Notes: generated from the sequence alone by a model not told the origin. A stretch of 64,000 nucleotides of DNA from Autumnicola lenta (GCF_031846515.1 NZ_JAVRHO010000003.1:124001-188000); one strand, 5' to 3'; positions 8,726 to 17,816 are shown, counted from the stretch's first letter. Program-made: numbers and translations.

Positions 8726-8760
8726 TAACAGCAGTTAGAAAAAGAAGGAAAAGAAGGATA

Positions 8761-9144
8761 ATGAAGAAGTTGCTGAGTCTCTTTGCCATATTGCTAATAA
8801 TGGTAAGCTGCCAGGATGAAGAAGAGCAGGAAATCGTGACTGAATATGAAGTCGAAAAAGTGGTGGATAGCATCCCCACTCTTACCGGTGAATTTATTTA
8901 TGTTGCAGATGCCGGAGTCTTTCGGGGACGGGATTTTGTGTACGGAGTGAAAATTGATTCCATGGCACAAGTTTTAGCCGATGAGGTACAGCCTTATAAG
9001 AAGGAAGATTTTGATATGGTTAAGGTTAGAATTAAGGGAAAAATTGAAACTGGCCGCCGGCAGGATGGCTGGAAGGAAGTTGTGGAAATTCGGGAGATTT
9101 TAGAAATTCTTCAGGAGGGCAAAACTTCAGAAACTAATAATTAG
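8761..9144 (+). CDS. Small lipoprotein within the SUF operon
   Basis: 127 residues; MKKLL start, hydrophobic helix and lipobox ending IMVSC (Cys17), then a very acidic linker (DEEEQE). The rest predicts a small beta-barrel-like domain (LTGEFIYVADAGVFRG, MVKVRIKGKIETG). No function recognised. It is on the operon strand, 35 bases after sufB and 53 before sufC. A cell-envelope lipoprotein is unexpected inside a cytoplasmic cluster-assembly operon, so co-transcription rather than shared function may explain it. Confidence 0.7.
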   Translation: MKKLLSLFAILLIMVSCQDEEEQEIVTEYEVEKVVDSIPTLTGEFIYVADAGVFRGRDFVYGVKIDSMAQVLADEVQPYKKEDFDMVKVRIKGKIETGRRQDGWKEVVEIREILEILQEGKTSETNN

Positions 9145-9197
9145 AACAAGAACAGTTTAAATCAATTCCGGGTTATCGGAATGCATACCATAAAATT

Positions 9198-9950
9198 ATG
9201 CTTAAAATAAAGAATTTACACGCAAGTATTGACGATAAAGAAATCCTGAAGGGAATTAATCTTGAAATTAATCCCGGGGAGGTTCACGCTATAATGGGAC
9301 CAAATGGTTCCGGGAAAAGTACATTGTCTTCGGTTATCGCAGGAAAAGAAGAATTTGATGTCACAGAAGGGGAGATCCTTTTTGAAAATAAAGATCTTTC
9401 TGAGCTGGATCCTGAAGAAAGAGCGCACAAGGGTATCTTTCTTTCATTTCAATATCCTACAGAAATTCCCGGTGTTTCAGTAACCAATTTTATGCGTACG
9501 TCTATAAATGCACATAGAAAAGCGCAGGGGCTGGAAGATATGCCGGGAAATGAAATGCTCAAGCTTATCCGTGAAAAATCAGAAATGCTGGCAATCGACA
9601 GGAAGTTTCTGTCAAGATCTTTAAATGAAGGTTTTTCAGGAGGGGAAAAAAAGCGTAATGAAATTTTTCAGATGGCTATGTTGAATCCAAAGTTATCGAT
9701 CCTGGACGAGACAGATTCCGGTTTGGATATCGATGCTTTAAAGATTGTTGCAGATGGTGTAAATAAACTTAGAAATGAGAATAATGCCGTTCTGGTAATC
9801 ACGCACTACCAGCGTTTATTGAATTACATCGTGCCAGATGTGGTACATGTTCTTGTAGATGGGAGAATCGTGAAAACCGGTGGTAAAGAACTGGCTTTCG
9901 AATTGGAAGAAAAAGGTTACGACTGGGTAACGCCGGAAAAAGCGGTGTAG
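9198..9950 (+). CDS. sufC: Fe-S assembly ATPase SufC
   Basis: ABC-type ATPase that dimerises within SufBC2D and drives the conformational change for cluster assembly. 250 residues, family length. Walker A is GPNGSGKST near residue 34-42, signature FSGGEKKRNEI near 148, Walker B LSILDETDSGLD near 170, and the H-loop VITHYQRLL near 200. The Q-loop is in LSFQYPTEIPG. Found in normal order between sufB and sufD. Confidence 0.96.
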   Translation: MLKIKNLHASIDDKEILKGINLEINPGEVHAIMGPNGSGKSTLSSVIAGKEEFDVTEGEILFENKDLSELDPEERAHKGIFLSFQYPTEIPGVSVTNFMRTSINAHRKAQGLEDMPGNEMLKLIREKSEMLAIDRKFLSRSLNEGFSGGEKKRNEIFQMAMLNPKLSILDETDSGLDIDALKIVADGVNKLRNENNAVLVITHYQRLLNYIVPDVVHVLVDGRIVKTGGKELAFELEEKGYDWVTPEKAV

Positions 9951-10053
9951 ACGATTTGAAAATTTGAAGATTTTTCAATTTGAAAATTGAGGAGTTTGAA
10001 GTTTAGAAGCGCAGGCTTAGAGCTTTAAACTTAATACTTGAAACATAAAAAAC

Positions 10054-11367
10054 ATGGAATTAAAAGATAAATTAGTATCATCGTTTTTGGCTTTCGAAGA
10101 AGACTTTGGAAGTGATAATGATGTTCACCAAATAAGAAGCCAGGCAATTAAGGACTTCGAAACAATGGGTTTTCCCAGCCGAAAGCAGGAAGACTGGAAA
10201 TATACTTCCCTTAATTCTGTTTTAAAGCACGACTATAGCGTATTTCCGAAGAAGGAAGAAGCTATAGAGTACAGGGATATAAAGAAGTTTCTTATCCATG
10301 ATATAGATACGTATGATCTGGTTTTTATAGATGGTATATTTTCCTCACATCTTTCCCAGACTACCCACGATAAGATTGATGTGTGCTTAATGTCTTCAGC
10401 TTTAAATAATCCCAAGTACAAAGCAGTTATTGATAATTACTTCAATAAAATTGCACCAAAATCGGGTTTAAATTCGCTGAATACGGCATTTGCAAAAGAA
10501 GGGGCATATATTCATATCCACAAGAACAAGATGGCCGATAAGCCAATTCAGATTATAAATTTCTCAACAGGAAATGAATCTGCTTTACTGGTGCAACCCC
10601 GTAATTTAGTAGTGGTAGATGAGAATTCGCATGTTCAGATAATCGAGCGCCATCAGAGCCTTACCGATCATCCTGTTCTGACTAATTCCGTTACCGAAAT
10701 TTTTGCGGATAAAAGGGCTATTGTAGATTATTACAAGATTCAGAATGATAAATCTTCGGCATCTTTAATAGATAACACTTTTGTTGAGCAGAAATCTGAG
10801 AGCCATGTCTCTGTACATACTTTTTCTTTTGGAGGGAAGTTAACCCGTAATAATCTCAATTTTTATCAGAGAGGGGAACATATAGATTCTACTATGAAAG
10901 GGGTAACGATTATTGAAGGGAAACAGCATGTGGACCACAATACCCTGGTACACCATATCGAGCCGAATTGCGAAAGTCACCAGGATTATAAAGGGATTTT
11001 TGCAGATCAATCTGTTGGCGTTTTTAACGGAAAGGTTGTTGTGGAAAAGGAAGCGCAGAGAACAAATGCGTACCAGTCTAACAATAATATCCTTATTGAC
11101 GACAAAGCGACAATAAATTCCAAGCCACAACTTGAAATTTTTGCAGATGATGTTAAGTGCAGTCACGGTTGTACAATAGGACAACTGGACGAAGATGCAC
11201 TGTTCTATCTACGTTCAAGGGGAATACCAAAGAAAGAAGCACGCGGGTTATTAATGTATGCTTTTGCAAATAATGTGTTGGAAAGCGTAAAAATCCCGGA
11301 AATAAAGAAAAGGATCAATAAGCTTATCGCCTTAAAATTGGGTGTGGAACTAGGTTTTAACCTGTAG
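10054..11367 (+). CDS. sufD: Fe-S cluster assembly protein SufD
   Basis: SufB paralogue and partner in SufBC2D. 437 residues; N-terminal helical region (SRKQEDWKYTSL, about residues 40-52) and a beta-helix core. The C-terminal motif has KCSHGCTIGQLDEDALFYLRSRGI (about 365-390) with the His (SHG) that in characterised SufD helps form the cluster at the SufB-SufD interface. It is preceded by a 103-base gap with short AT-rich repeats (gatttgaaaatttgaagat). Operon gene. Confidence 0.95.
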   Translation: MELKDKLVSSFLAFEEDFGSDNDVHQIRSQAIKDFETMGFPSRKQEDWKYTSLNSVLKHDYSVFPKKEEAIEYRDIKKFLIHDIDTYDLVFIDGIFSSHLSQTTHDKIDVCLMSSALNNPKYKAVIDNYFNKIAPKSGLNSLNTAFAKEGAYIHIHKNKMADKPIQIINFSTGNESALLVQPRNLVVVDENSHVQIIERHQSLTDHPVLTNSVTEIFADKRAIVDYYKIQNDKSSASLIDNTFVEQKSESHVSVHTFSFGGKLTRNNLNFYQRGEHIDSTMKGVTIIEGKQHVDHNTLVHHIEPNCESHQDYKGIFADQSVGVFNGKVVVEKEAQRTNAYQSNNNILIDDKATINSKPQLEIFADDVKCSHGCTIGQLDEDALFYLRSRGIPKKEARGLLMYAFANNVLESVKIPEIKKRINKLIALKLGVELGFNL

Positions 11368-11425
11368 AACTACTGCTTTCTGGCAGTATCCTTAAAGCAG
11401 ATCCTGAATTTTTAAAAATGACAGA

Positions 11426-12664
11426 ATGAGTATTGCTGCTGAAAAAAATGTTTTTGATGTAGAAAAGATCAGAAAGGACTTTCCTATCCTTCAGAGGAAA
11501 GTCAATAATTATCCCCTGGTCTACTTCGACAATGCGGCCACTTCCCAAACGCCGCAGCAGGTTATAGACGCGATAGTTGATTATTATTCAAATTATAACG
11601 CCAATATTCACCGTGGCGTACATACGCTTTCCCAGGAGGCTACAGATAAATATGAGGCTGCCAGAAAGAAGATTCAGAAGCATTTTAATGCGGAAAAGTC
11701 CCACCAAATAATTTTTACTTCCGGGGCAACCCACGGGATCAACCTGGTGGCAAGCGGTTTCGGAGCGATTTTAAAAGAAGGAGATGAAATTCTGGTTTCA
11801 GCACTGGAGCATCACTCTAACATTGTGCCCTGGCAAATGATTTGCGAGAAAACAGGTGCAAAACTGAAGGTGATCCCCATGAATGAAGACGGGGAATTGG
11901 TTTATACTGCTTTTGAAGAATTACTATCAGAAAGGACGAAAATTGTCTTTTTAAACCATGTATCCAATGCCCTGGGAACGGTTAATCCTATAAAAAAAGT
12001 TATCGATAAAGCCCATTCGGCAGGAGCGGCGGTTTTAATTGATGGGGCACAGGCAGCACCACATATTAAAGCAGATGTTCAGGCGCTGGATGTCGATTTT
12101 TATGTGGTTTCTGCGCACAAAATGTGCGGGCCAACCGGGGTTGGGGTTCTTTATGGAAAAGAAGAATGGCTAAAGAAATTACCCCCATACCAGGGAGGTG
12201 GCGAAATGATTGCCACAGTAACTTTTGAGAAAACCACTTATGCAGATCTTCCTCATAAATTTGAAGCGGGAACGCCAAATATTTGCGGCGGAATCGCTTT
12301 TGGAGCAGCCCTGGATTATCTTAATGCCATAGGTTTTGATGCTATCGCCGCCTACGAACAGGATTTGCTGGAATATGCAACAAAAAAATTATTGGAGATT
12401 GAAGGGATGAGGATTTATGGAGTTGCCAAAGAGAAAACATCTGTGGTTTCTTTTAATATAGAAGGCCTTCATCCTTACGACATAGGAACAATCGTGGATA
12501 AATTGGGAATTGCAGTACGTACCGGCCATCATTGCGCTCAGCCTATTATGGATTTTTATAAAATTCCGGGTACGGTCAGAGCTTCGTTTTCATTTTATAA
12601 TACAAGAGCCGAAATAGATAAGTTTATAGAAGCTGTAGAAAAGGCGAAGGCAATGCTTTCTTAG
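11426..12664 (+). CDS. sufS: Cysteine desulfurase SufS
   Basis: PLP enzyme converting cysteine to alanine and a protein persulfide, the sulfur source for cluster assembly, normally activated by SufE. 412 residues. PLP lysine Lys232 in SAHKMCGPTG, PLP-binding TSGATHGIN near 97, and catalytic Cys370 in RTGHHCAQP, the group II signature with a short catalytic loop. The SufE partner is encoded two genes downstream. A separate group I desulfurase occurs at 45.6 kb in a molybdenum hydroxylase cassette, so the window carries two distinct sulfur donors. Confidence 0.95.
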   Translation: MSIAAEKNVFDVEKIRKDFPILQRKVNNYPLVYFDNAATSQTPQQVIDAIVDYYSNYNANIHRGVHTLSQEATDKYEAARKKIQKHFNAEKSHQIIFTSGATHGINLVASGFGAILKEGDEILVSALEHHSNIVPWQMICEKTGAKLKVIPMNEDGELVYTAFEELLSERTKIVFLNHVSNALGTVNPIKKVIDKAHSAGAAVLIDGAQAAPHIKADVQALDVDFYVVSAHKMCGPTGVGVLYGKEEWLKKLPPYQGGGEMIATVTFEKTTYADLPHKFEAGTPNICGGIAFGAALDYLNAIGFDAIAAYEQDLLEYATKKLLEIEGMRIYGVAKEKTSVVSFNIEGLHPYDIGTIVDKLGIAVRTGHHCAQPIMDFYKIPGTVRASFSFYNTRAEIDKFIEAVEKAKAMLS

Positions 12665-12674
12665 AGGAAGAGCT

Positions 12675-13103
12675 ATGAAAAAAGTGGTAATTATAATCAG
12701 CGCATTTTTAATGATTTCCTGCGGAAATTCAGAAAAAGAAATTTCAGAAGATCCCTCAGCTCTCAATGCCATTGACAGCAAATATAAATTGCTGGAAATT
12801 GAAGGGCAGGATGTTTCTTCCGAAGGATTTAACCTTCAATTTAATGGTAAAGAACAACGGCTTTCAGGAAAATTGGGCTGTAATAATTTTGTAGCGACCT
12901 ATAAAATTCAGGATTCCGTGATTAAATTTAATCCGGCGCTGGGAACTAAAATGTATTGTGAAGGACTGATGGAATATGAAGATAAATTTGGCGAAGTGCT
13001 TCCGGAAATCAGGAATGTAAAGATTGAGGATAATGATCTAACATTGTTATCAGGAGATAATGAGGAGCTTTTAAGCCTTAAAAAAAAGATGAAAAGTGAG
13101 TAA
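12675..13103 (+). CDS. META-domain (HslJ-like) lipoprotein
   Basis: 142 residues with an MKK start and lipobox MISC (Cys16). The mature part carries META/HslJ-domain hallmarks: YKLLEIEG opening strand, LSGKLGCNNFVATY near residues 70-83, and the later TKMYCEGLMEYE, where the two cysteines (GCNNF and MYCEG) are conserved in this family. Members are envelope proteins of unclear role, some linked to stress. It sits 10 bases after sufS, and its last codons overlap the GTG start of sufE by 8 bases, so translation of the two is coupled. Confidence 0.75.
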   Translation: MKKVVIIISAFLMISCGNSEKEISEDPSALNAIDSKYKLLEIEGQDVSSEGFNLQFNGKEQRLSGKLGCNNFVATYKIQDSVIKFNPALGTKMYCEGLMEYEDKFGEVLPEIRNVKIEDNDLTLLSGDNEELLSLKKKMKSE

Positions 13104-13524
13104 AGATATAAAGGAAATACAAGAGGAGATCGTAGATGAGTTTGCCATGTTCGACGACTGGATGCAGCGTTATGAATATATGATAGAACTTGGAAAATCG
13201 CTGCCGCTAATCGATGAGAAATATAAGATTGAAGAAAACCTTATTAAAGGCTGCCAGAGCAAAGTGTGGGTCCATGCAGAACTTAAAGGTGATAAACTTA
13301 CCTTTACGGCAGATAGTGATGCGATTATTACAAAAGGGATCGTTGCGATCCTTATCAGGGCATTCTCTAATCAACATCCTTCAGATATTATTGAAGCCGA
13401 TACGCAGTTTATAGATGAAATTGGATTAAAGGAGCATCTTTCGCCTACCCGCGCAAACGGATTGGTGAGCATGATCAAACAGTTAAAAATGTATGCCGTG
13501 GCATACCAAACGCAATTAAATTAA
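13096..13524 (+). CDS. sufE: Cysteine desulfuration protein SufE
   Basis: Sulfur acceptor that takes persulfide sulfur from SufS. 142 residues with the active Cys53 in IKGCQSKVW and the family segments FDDWMQRYEYMIELG and PTRANGLVSMIKQ. The start is GTG (MSKDIKEI), 8 bases inside the preceding lipoprotein gene; this is the only start giving the family length. Followed 1 base later by sufT. Confidence 0.93.
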   Translation: MSKDIKEIQEEIVDEFAMFDDWMQRYEYMIELGKSLPLIDEKYKIEENLIKGCQSKVWVHAELKGDKLTFTADSDAIITKGIVAILIRAFSNQHPSDIIEADTQFIDEIGLKEHLSPTRANGLVSMIKQLKMYAVAYQTQLN

Positions 13525-13525
13525 G

Positions 13526-13849
13526 ATGGAACAGGAAATAGATACTGAAGCATTGGGAGAAAAAATCGTAAAGGTCCTCAAGACCATTTATGATCCCGAA
13601 ATTCCCGTAGATATATACGAACTTGGATTGATCTACGATGTGATGGTGAGTACAGATTATGAGGTGAAAATCCTTATGACGCTTACCACTCCTAACTGTC
13701 CCGTAGCCGAAAGTCTGCCGCAGGAAGTGGAAGAAAGGGTAAAGTCATTGGATATGGTAAAAGATGCCGAGGTGGAAATTACTTTCGATCCACCATGGAC
13801 ACAGGACCTGATGAGTGAAGAGGCAAAGCTGGAACTGGGACTTCTATAA
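13526..13849 (+). CDS. sufT: SufT/MIP18-type DUF59 Fe-S assembly protein
   Basis: 107 residues of the MIP18/DUF59 family, implicated in maturation of Fe-S proteins. Motifs: YDPEIPVDIYELGLIYDV (residues about 22-39) and TTPNCPVAESLP (about 55-66) with its conserved cysteine, then the C-terminal FDPPWTQDLMSEEAK. It directly follows sufE, the usual flavobacterial order. Confidence 0.9.
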   Translation: MEQEIDTEALGEKIVKVLKTIYDPEIPVDIYELGLIYDVMVSTDYEVKILMTLTTPNCPVAESLPQEVEERVKSLDMVKDAEVEITFDPPWTQDLMSEEAKLELGLL

Positions 13850-13881
13850 GCAAACTTTTAGCGCTGAAAATATAAAAAGAT

Positions 13882-14394
13882 ATGTCTACAGAAATAGTAA
13901 ACAGAGTAGCCAACAGTAAACTGGTAACCTTTGATCTTGAAGACTATTATCCACCGGGAGAACGGGTACTTTTCGATATAAAAGACTGGTTGCTGGAAGG
14001 CCTTGTTCTTCGCGAAGGTGTCTTTAGAGAAAAAGCTGCGGAGCATGACTGGAGCCGGTACAAAGATGCTTATGTAGCGCTAACCTGCACCACAGATGCT
14101 ATAATTCCCGCCTGGGCTTATATGTTGCTGGCTACTTATCTTCAGCCTTACGCAAAAAAAACAGTTTCCGGAAACCTGGATGATCTGGAAACAATTTTGT
14201 ACACAGAAATTATTCGGGATATGGATGTTTCAGCTTTAGTGGATAAACCTGTTATTGTTAAGGGATGTTCTCATAAACCGGTCCCTAAAAACGCTTACTT
14301 GTTGCTTATAGAAAAGTTGCAGCCTGTAGTAAAAAGCCTGTTGTATGGGGAAGCTTGTTCCTCTGTACCTCTTTACAAAAAATCAAAAAAATAA
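13882..14394 (+). CDS. DUF2480 family protein
   Basis: 170-residue cytoplasmic protein of the DUF2480 family, which in Bacteroidota is regularly found downstream of sufE and sufT. Recognisable from FDLEDYYPPGERVLFDIKDWL, EHDWSRYKDAYVALTCTTDAIIPAWAYML, and the C-terminal VKGCSHKPVPKNAYL. The cysteine/histidine pair in GCSHK could bind metal or sulfur, but this is inference; no function is established. Confidence 0.85.
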   Translation: MSTEIVNRVANSKLVTFDLEDYYPPGERVLFDIKDWLLEGLVLREGVFREKAAEHDWSRYKDAYVALTCTTDAIIPAWAYMLLATYLQPYAKKTVSGNLDDLETILYTEIIRDMDVSALVDKPVIVKGCSHKPVPKNAYLLLIEKLQPVVKSLLYGEACSSVPLYKKSKK

Positions 14395-14396
14395 GA

Positions 14397-15296
14397 ATGC
14401 TGAAATTTTTACTTGTAGCTTTAAGTTTTACAATTACAGTAACGGTACAGGCACAACAAGAAATGCAAAAAGATTCTGTCCCGCCCAATGGGTGGGATAC
14501 AGAAGGTAATGTCCAGCTGCTTTTCAATCAGTCTGCTTTTAATGCAGAATGGACCGGCGGGGGAACTTCCAGCATCGCCGGAAATCTTACCGTAGATTAT
14601 AATATCAACTACCGGCAGGACAGTTTTACATGGAGGAACAAAATTCTTGGAAATTACGGTCTTACCAAAGTGAGAACAGACGAATTTCCCAGAAAATCCA
14701 GTGACAGGCTGGATATAAACTCTCTTGCAGGATTGGAAATTGAAGAATCGGGCTTCTATTATTCCTTTTTCCTTAATTTCAGAACGCAGTTCGACAAAGG
14801 TTACAGGTTTAGTGAAGACGCTGATGGGGAAACTATAAGAACAGAAACCACGCACTTCCTTTCTCCCGCTTATCTCCAGGCCGGGCCCGGTATTATGTAT
14901 AAGAAAAATGAAAATTTCGTCATAAATCTTGCACCTGCAACTTCACGTTTTATTTTTGTAGACGACCGTTTCACCACAGGCCCCGATTATCAGGACGGGG
15001 AATATTTTGGAGTGGACAGAGGCAAATCTATGAGGTTTGAGTTTGGTTCTTCTCTAAATATACTTGCGAATTTCGAGTTGCTGGAAAATGTTATTATGAG
15101 CAATTCTGTCAATTTCTATCAAAACTACCTGGACAAGCCTGGTAACATAGATATAGATTATTTGATGGACCTGCAAATGGATATTAATGATTACCTATCT
15201 GCAAATCTTTTGTTCCAGGCAATATATGATGACAATGCCGTCGCGGCTTTTCAGATACGGGAAGTTTTTGGAGTCGGCATCAATTACGGATTCTAA
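14397..15296 (+). CDS. DUF3078 family exported beta-barrel-like protein
   Basis: 299 residues. I chose the ATG at 14397, three bases after the previous stop, because it begins a clear signal peptide (MLKFLLVALSFTITVTVQAQ); an upstream TTG extension has no support. The mature part is a series of amphipathic beta strands with aromatic girdles (NQSAFNAEWTGGGTSS, FTWRNKILGNYGLTKV, YYSFFLNFRTQFDKGYRF), ending with a terminal aromatic GINYGF as in outer-membrane barrels. Typical last gene of the flavobacterial SUF operon, followed by a terminator. Its relation to Fe-S assembly is unknown. Confidence 0.85.
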   Translation: MLKFLLVALSFTITVTVQAQQEMQKDSVPPNGWDTEGNVQLLFNQSAFNAEWTGGGTSSIAGNLTVDYNINYRQDSFTWRNKILGNYGLTKVRTDEFPRKSSDRLDINSLAGLEIEESGFYYSFFLNFRTQFDKGYRFSEDADGETIRTETTHFLSPAYLQAGPGIMYKKNENFVINLAPATSRFIFVDDRFTTGPDYQDGEYFGVDRGKSMRFEFGSSLNILANFELLENVIMSNSVNFYQNYLDKPGNIDIDYLMDLQMDINDYLSANLLFQAIYDDNAVAAFQIREVFGVGINYGF

Positions 15297-15320
15297 GAAA
15301 ATCAACGAATACTATAAATC

Positions 15321-15350
15321 AAAAGCCTGTCGCAAGAGTGACAGGCTTTT
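15321..15350 (+). terminator. Terminator closing the SUF operon
   Basis: Perfect 11-bp stem AAAAGCCTGTC / GACAGGCTTTT with an 8-base loop, ending in a T run. It lies 24 bases after the DUF3078 stop. Confidence 0.88.
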
Positions 15351-15408
15351 CTGCGTTAAATTTTTGTTGAATAAACATCGCTAAAAATCACAATAACATT
15401 CAATTATG

Positions 15409-15416
15409 TAACTTTG
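15409..15416 (+). promoter_or_regulatory. -7 box immediately before hflX
   Basis: TAACTTTG fits TAnnTTTG and lies only 5 bases before the ATG at 15422. If used, transcription would begin at or within a base or two of the start codon, giving a leaderless mRNA. No clear -33 element. Confidence 0.4.
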
Positions 15417-15421
15417 TCTTT

Positions 15422-16645
15422 ATGATTGAAAAAACCGATTTACAATACGAAAAAACGGTTCTTATAGGAATCGTTACTAAAAATCAGGGAGAAGATAAGC
15501 TGGAAGAATATCTCGACGAGCTGGAATTTCTCACCTACACCGCCGGTGGTGAAGTTTTAAAGCGCTTTACGCAAAAGGTAGATATGCCCAACCCTAAGAC
15601 TTTTATTGGTTCGGGTAAAATGAACGATGTAAAGGAATTTGTGGATGAGCACGAGATTGGGACCGCAATTTTTGATGATGAGTTATCTCCTGCGCAACAA
15701 AAAAACATAGAGAAAATTTTAAAATGCAAGGTGTTGGACAGGACGAACCTGATTCTCGATATTTTTGCACAAAGGGCACAAACCAGTTATGCCAGGACGC
15801 AGGTAGAATTGGCCCAGTACGAATATTTGTTGCCGCGGCTTGCGGGAATGTGGACTCACCTTGAGCGCCAGCGTGGTGGTATTGGGATGCGTGGTCCCGG
15901 TGAAACCGAAATTGAAACAGATAGACGTATTGTTCGTGATAAAATTGCCCTTCTTAAAAAGAAAATTGAGGCAATAGATAAACAAATGGAAGTGCAGCGT
16001 GGCAACCGTGGTCAATTGGTCCGTGTTGCGCTCGTAGGATACACCAACGTGGGAAAATCCACGCTTATGAATGTAATTAGCAAAAGCGAAGTTTTTGCTG
16101 AAAATAAATTGTTTGCGACGCTGGATACCACCGTTCGCAAAGTAGTAATTCGAAATTTGCCATTTTTGCTTACAGACACTGTAGGTTTTATACGGAAGCT
16201 GCCAACTCAGTTAGTCGAATCCTTTAAAGGAACCCTGGATGAAGTGCGCGAAGCAGATTTACTTCTGCATGTGGTCGATATTTCCCATCCTAATTTTGAA
16301 GAACATATCGATTCGGTGAACCAGATTCTGGATGAAATAAAGAGTTCTAATAAGCCAACATTGATGGTCTTTAACAAGATCGATCAGTACAAACCTGAAG
16401 TTATTGATGAAGATGACCTGGTAACCGAAAAAACCACGGCTCACAATACGCTTACAGATTGGAAAAGGACGTGGATGAATCGTATGGGTGAGGATGTGCT
16501 GTTTATTTCTGCTTTGGAAAAGGAAAACATTGAAGATTTCCGGAAGAAAGTTTATGAAGCTGTAAGGAAAATTCACATTACAAGATTCCCTTACAACAAC
16601 TTCCTGTATCCCGAATATGATACTTACGGGGAAGAGCAGGAATAG
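15422..16645 (+). CDS. hflX: Ribosome-associated GTPase HflX
   Basis: Translational GTPase-family protein that splits or rescues ribosomes under stress. 407 residues with the N-terminal HflX domain (GSGKMNDVKEFV, FDDELSPAQQKNIE, about 55-100), the coiled linker with RGPGETEIETDRR, and a G domain: G1 GYTNVGKST near 205-213, G3 DTVGF, G4 NKID, G5 SALEK. The conserved strand RNLPFLLTDTVGF is encoded by one exact copy of a short sequence that recurs elsewhere in the window (see repeats). Confidence 0.95.
   Translation: MIEKTDLQYEKTVLIGIVTKNQGEDKLEEYLDELEFLTYTAGGEVLKRFTQKVDMPNPKTFIGSGKMNDVKEFVDEHEIGTAIFDDELSPAQQKNIEKILKCKVLDRTNLILDIFAQRAQTSYARTQVELAQYEYLLPRLAGMWTHLERQRGGIGMRGPGETEIETDRRIVRDKIALLKKKIEAIDKQMEVQRGNRGQLVRVALVGYTNVGKSTLMNVISKSEVFAENKLFATLDTTVRKVVIRNLPFLLTDTVGFIRKLPTQLVESFKGTLDEVREADLLLHVVDISHPNFEEHIDSVNQILDEIKSSNKPTLMVFNKIDQYKPEVIDEDDLVTEKTTAHNTLTDWKRTWMNRMGEDVLFISALEKENIEDFRKKVYEAVRKIHITRFPYNNFLYPEYDTYGEEQE
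16151..16167 (+). repeat. Dispersed 17-mer, copy inside hflX
   Basis: CGAAATTTGCCATTTTT, identical to the copies at 17542-17558 and 19149-19165. Here it encodes RNLPF of the HflX G domain, in frame. Confidence 0.6.
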
Positions 16646-16671
16646 TTTTTAACCTTTTAAAACCATCAATT

Positions 16672-17400
16672 ATGAAAAAATTACTCGTTTTGTCGTTGCT
16701 TATAGTGAGCTTCTTTTCCATAAGCGCACAAAGTCTTGAAGGTTCATGGGAATTGGTGGAAGAAAATGGAAGAGAGATTACTGACAAAGAAGTGGTGAGG
16801 GTATATCAGGACGGATATTATGCGGAAGGTGCCAAAAATACTGAAACAAATGAATTTTTATGGGCACTTGGCGGCGAATATTCAGAAGCTGACTACCAGG
16901 AAATGCCAGATTTTAACACAAAAAATTCTGAGGTTGTTGGCCACACATTCAATCCTAAACTTACTTTTCTCGATGGAAGTAACAAAATTGAAATTGACAA
17001 TGTAACTGAAGTCCAGGTCTGGGAAAAGATCTCTTCAGAAGAAAATGATCTTAACGGAAACTGGGTAATTACCGGAAGAAAGAGAGACGGCGAAATTAAC
17101 AAAATGACTCCCGGAGATCGCCGAACAGTAAAGATCCTGGGCGGTGGACGTTTCCAGTGGATTGCTTTTAATTCGGCGACAAAAGAATTAAGTGGTACGG
17201 GCGGCGGTACTTATTCTGCTGAAGATGGAAAATACATAGAAAATATTGAGTTTTTCTCCCGCGACAGCGGCAGGGTAGGCGCCAGTCTGGATTTTCAGTA
17301 CGAAGTTAAAGATGGTGAATGGCATCATCAGGGCAAAAGCTCAAAAGGAGATCCCATTTACGAAATCTGGTCTCCTTATTCAGAAGCTTATACAAAGTAG
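16672..17400 (+). CDS. Exported two-repeat protein, unknown function
   Basis: 242 residues with a signal peptide (MKKLLVLSLLIVSFFSISAQ). Two related halves begin with SLEGSWELVEENG (about residue 21) and DLNGNWVITGRKRDG (about 125). Each runs through a Gly/aromatic strand (LWALGGEYS; GTGGGTYS), suggesting a duplicated lipocalin-like beta domain. Likely periplasmic or surface-exposed; no catalytic motif seen. It follows hflX by 26 bases, but functional linkage is unlikely. Confidence 0.65.
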   Translation: MKKLLVLSLLIVSFFSISAQSLEGSWELVEENGREITDKEVVRVYQDGYYAEGAKNTETNEFLWALGGEYSEADYQEMPDFNTKNSEVVGHTFNPKLTFLDGSNKIEIDNVTEVQVWEKISSEENDLNGNWVITGRKRDGEINKMTPGDRRTVKILGGGRFQWIAFNSATKELSGTGGGTYSAEDGKYIENIEFFSRDSGRVGASLDFQYEVKDGEWHHQGKSSKGDPIYEIWSPYSEAYTK

Positions 17401-17401
17401 T

Positions 17402-17760
17402 AATATTTGTTCTGGATGGCAGTAAGGCTGAGCCTCGAAACCCGGAAATACTTAGGCAAGCTTAGTGTGACACGAAGAGTTTCGTTCTGTTGACTCAGAC
17501 CTGACGAAGTCTTTCTTAATTTTTTCAAGATTACTGAAGTTCGAAATTTGCCATTTTTCAGACACCGCTATTTCTTCAAAAGAACTCAAATATTTGTCAG
17601 GCTGAGCCTGTCGAAGCCCCTTTACACTTCATAAAGCTCAGTGTGACGCGAAGCTAATTTCGTTCTTTCATTCCGGTTTAGCCTTTCGACACCATGTATT
17701 TAATCAAGCTAGCGTTCCTCTTTCTACTACAGGTCGAAATTTGCCATTTTAGGAGCCTCT
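17402..17760. repeat. Two degenerate copies of a ~175-190-bp unit in a gene-free gap
   Basis: The 416-base gap 17401-17816 holds two related units. Each starts with ATATTTGT and AGGCTGAGCCT (17425 and 17599), continues through AGTGTGACrCGAAG and TTTCGTTCT (about 17464 and 17640), and ends with TCGAAATTTGCCATTTT (17541-17558 and 17734-17750). The GGCTGAGCCTGTCGAAG part resembles dispersed intergenic repeats common in flavobacterial genomes. No coding potential seen. Confidence 0.7.
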
Positions 17761-17816
17761 CCTTTTTAGTCTATTCTCATTAGCACATCAACAAATCTTC
17801 AAATTCTCGAATTAAT

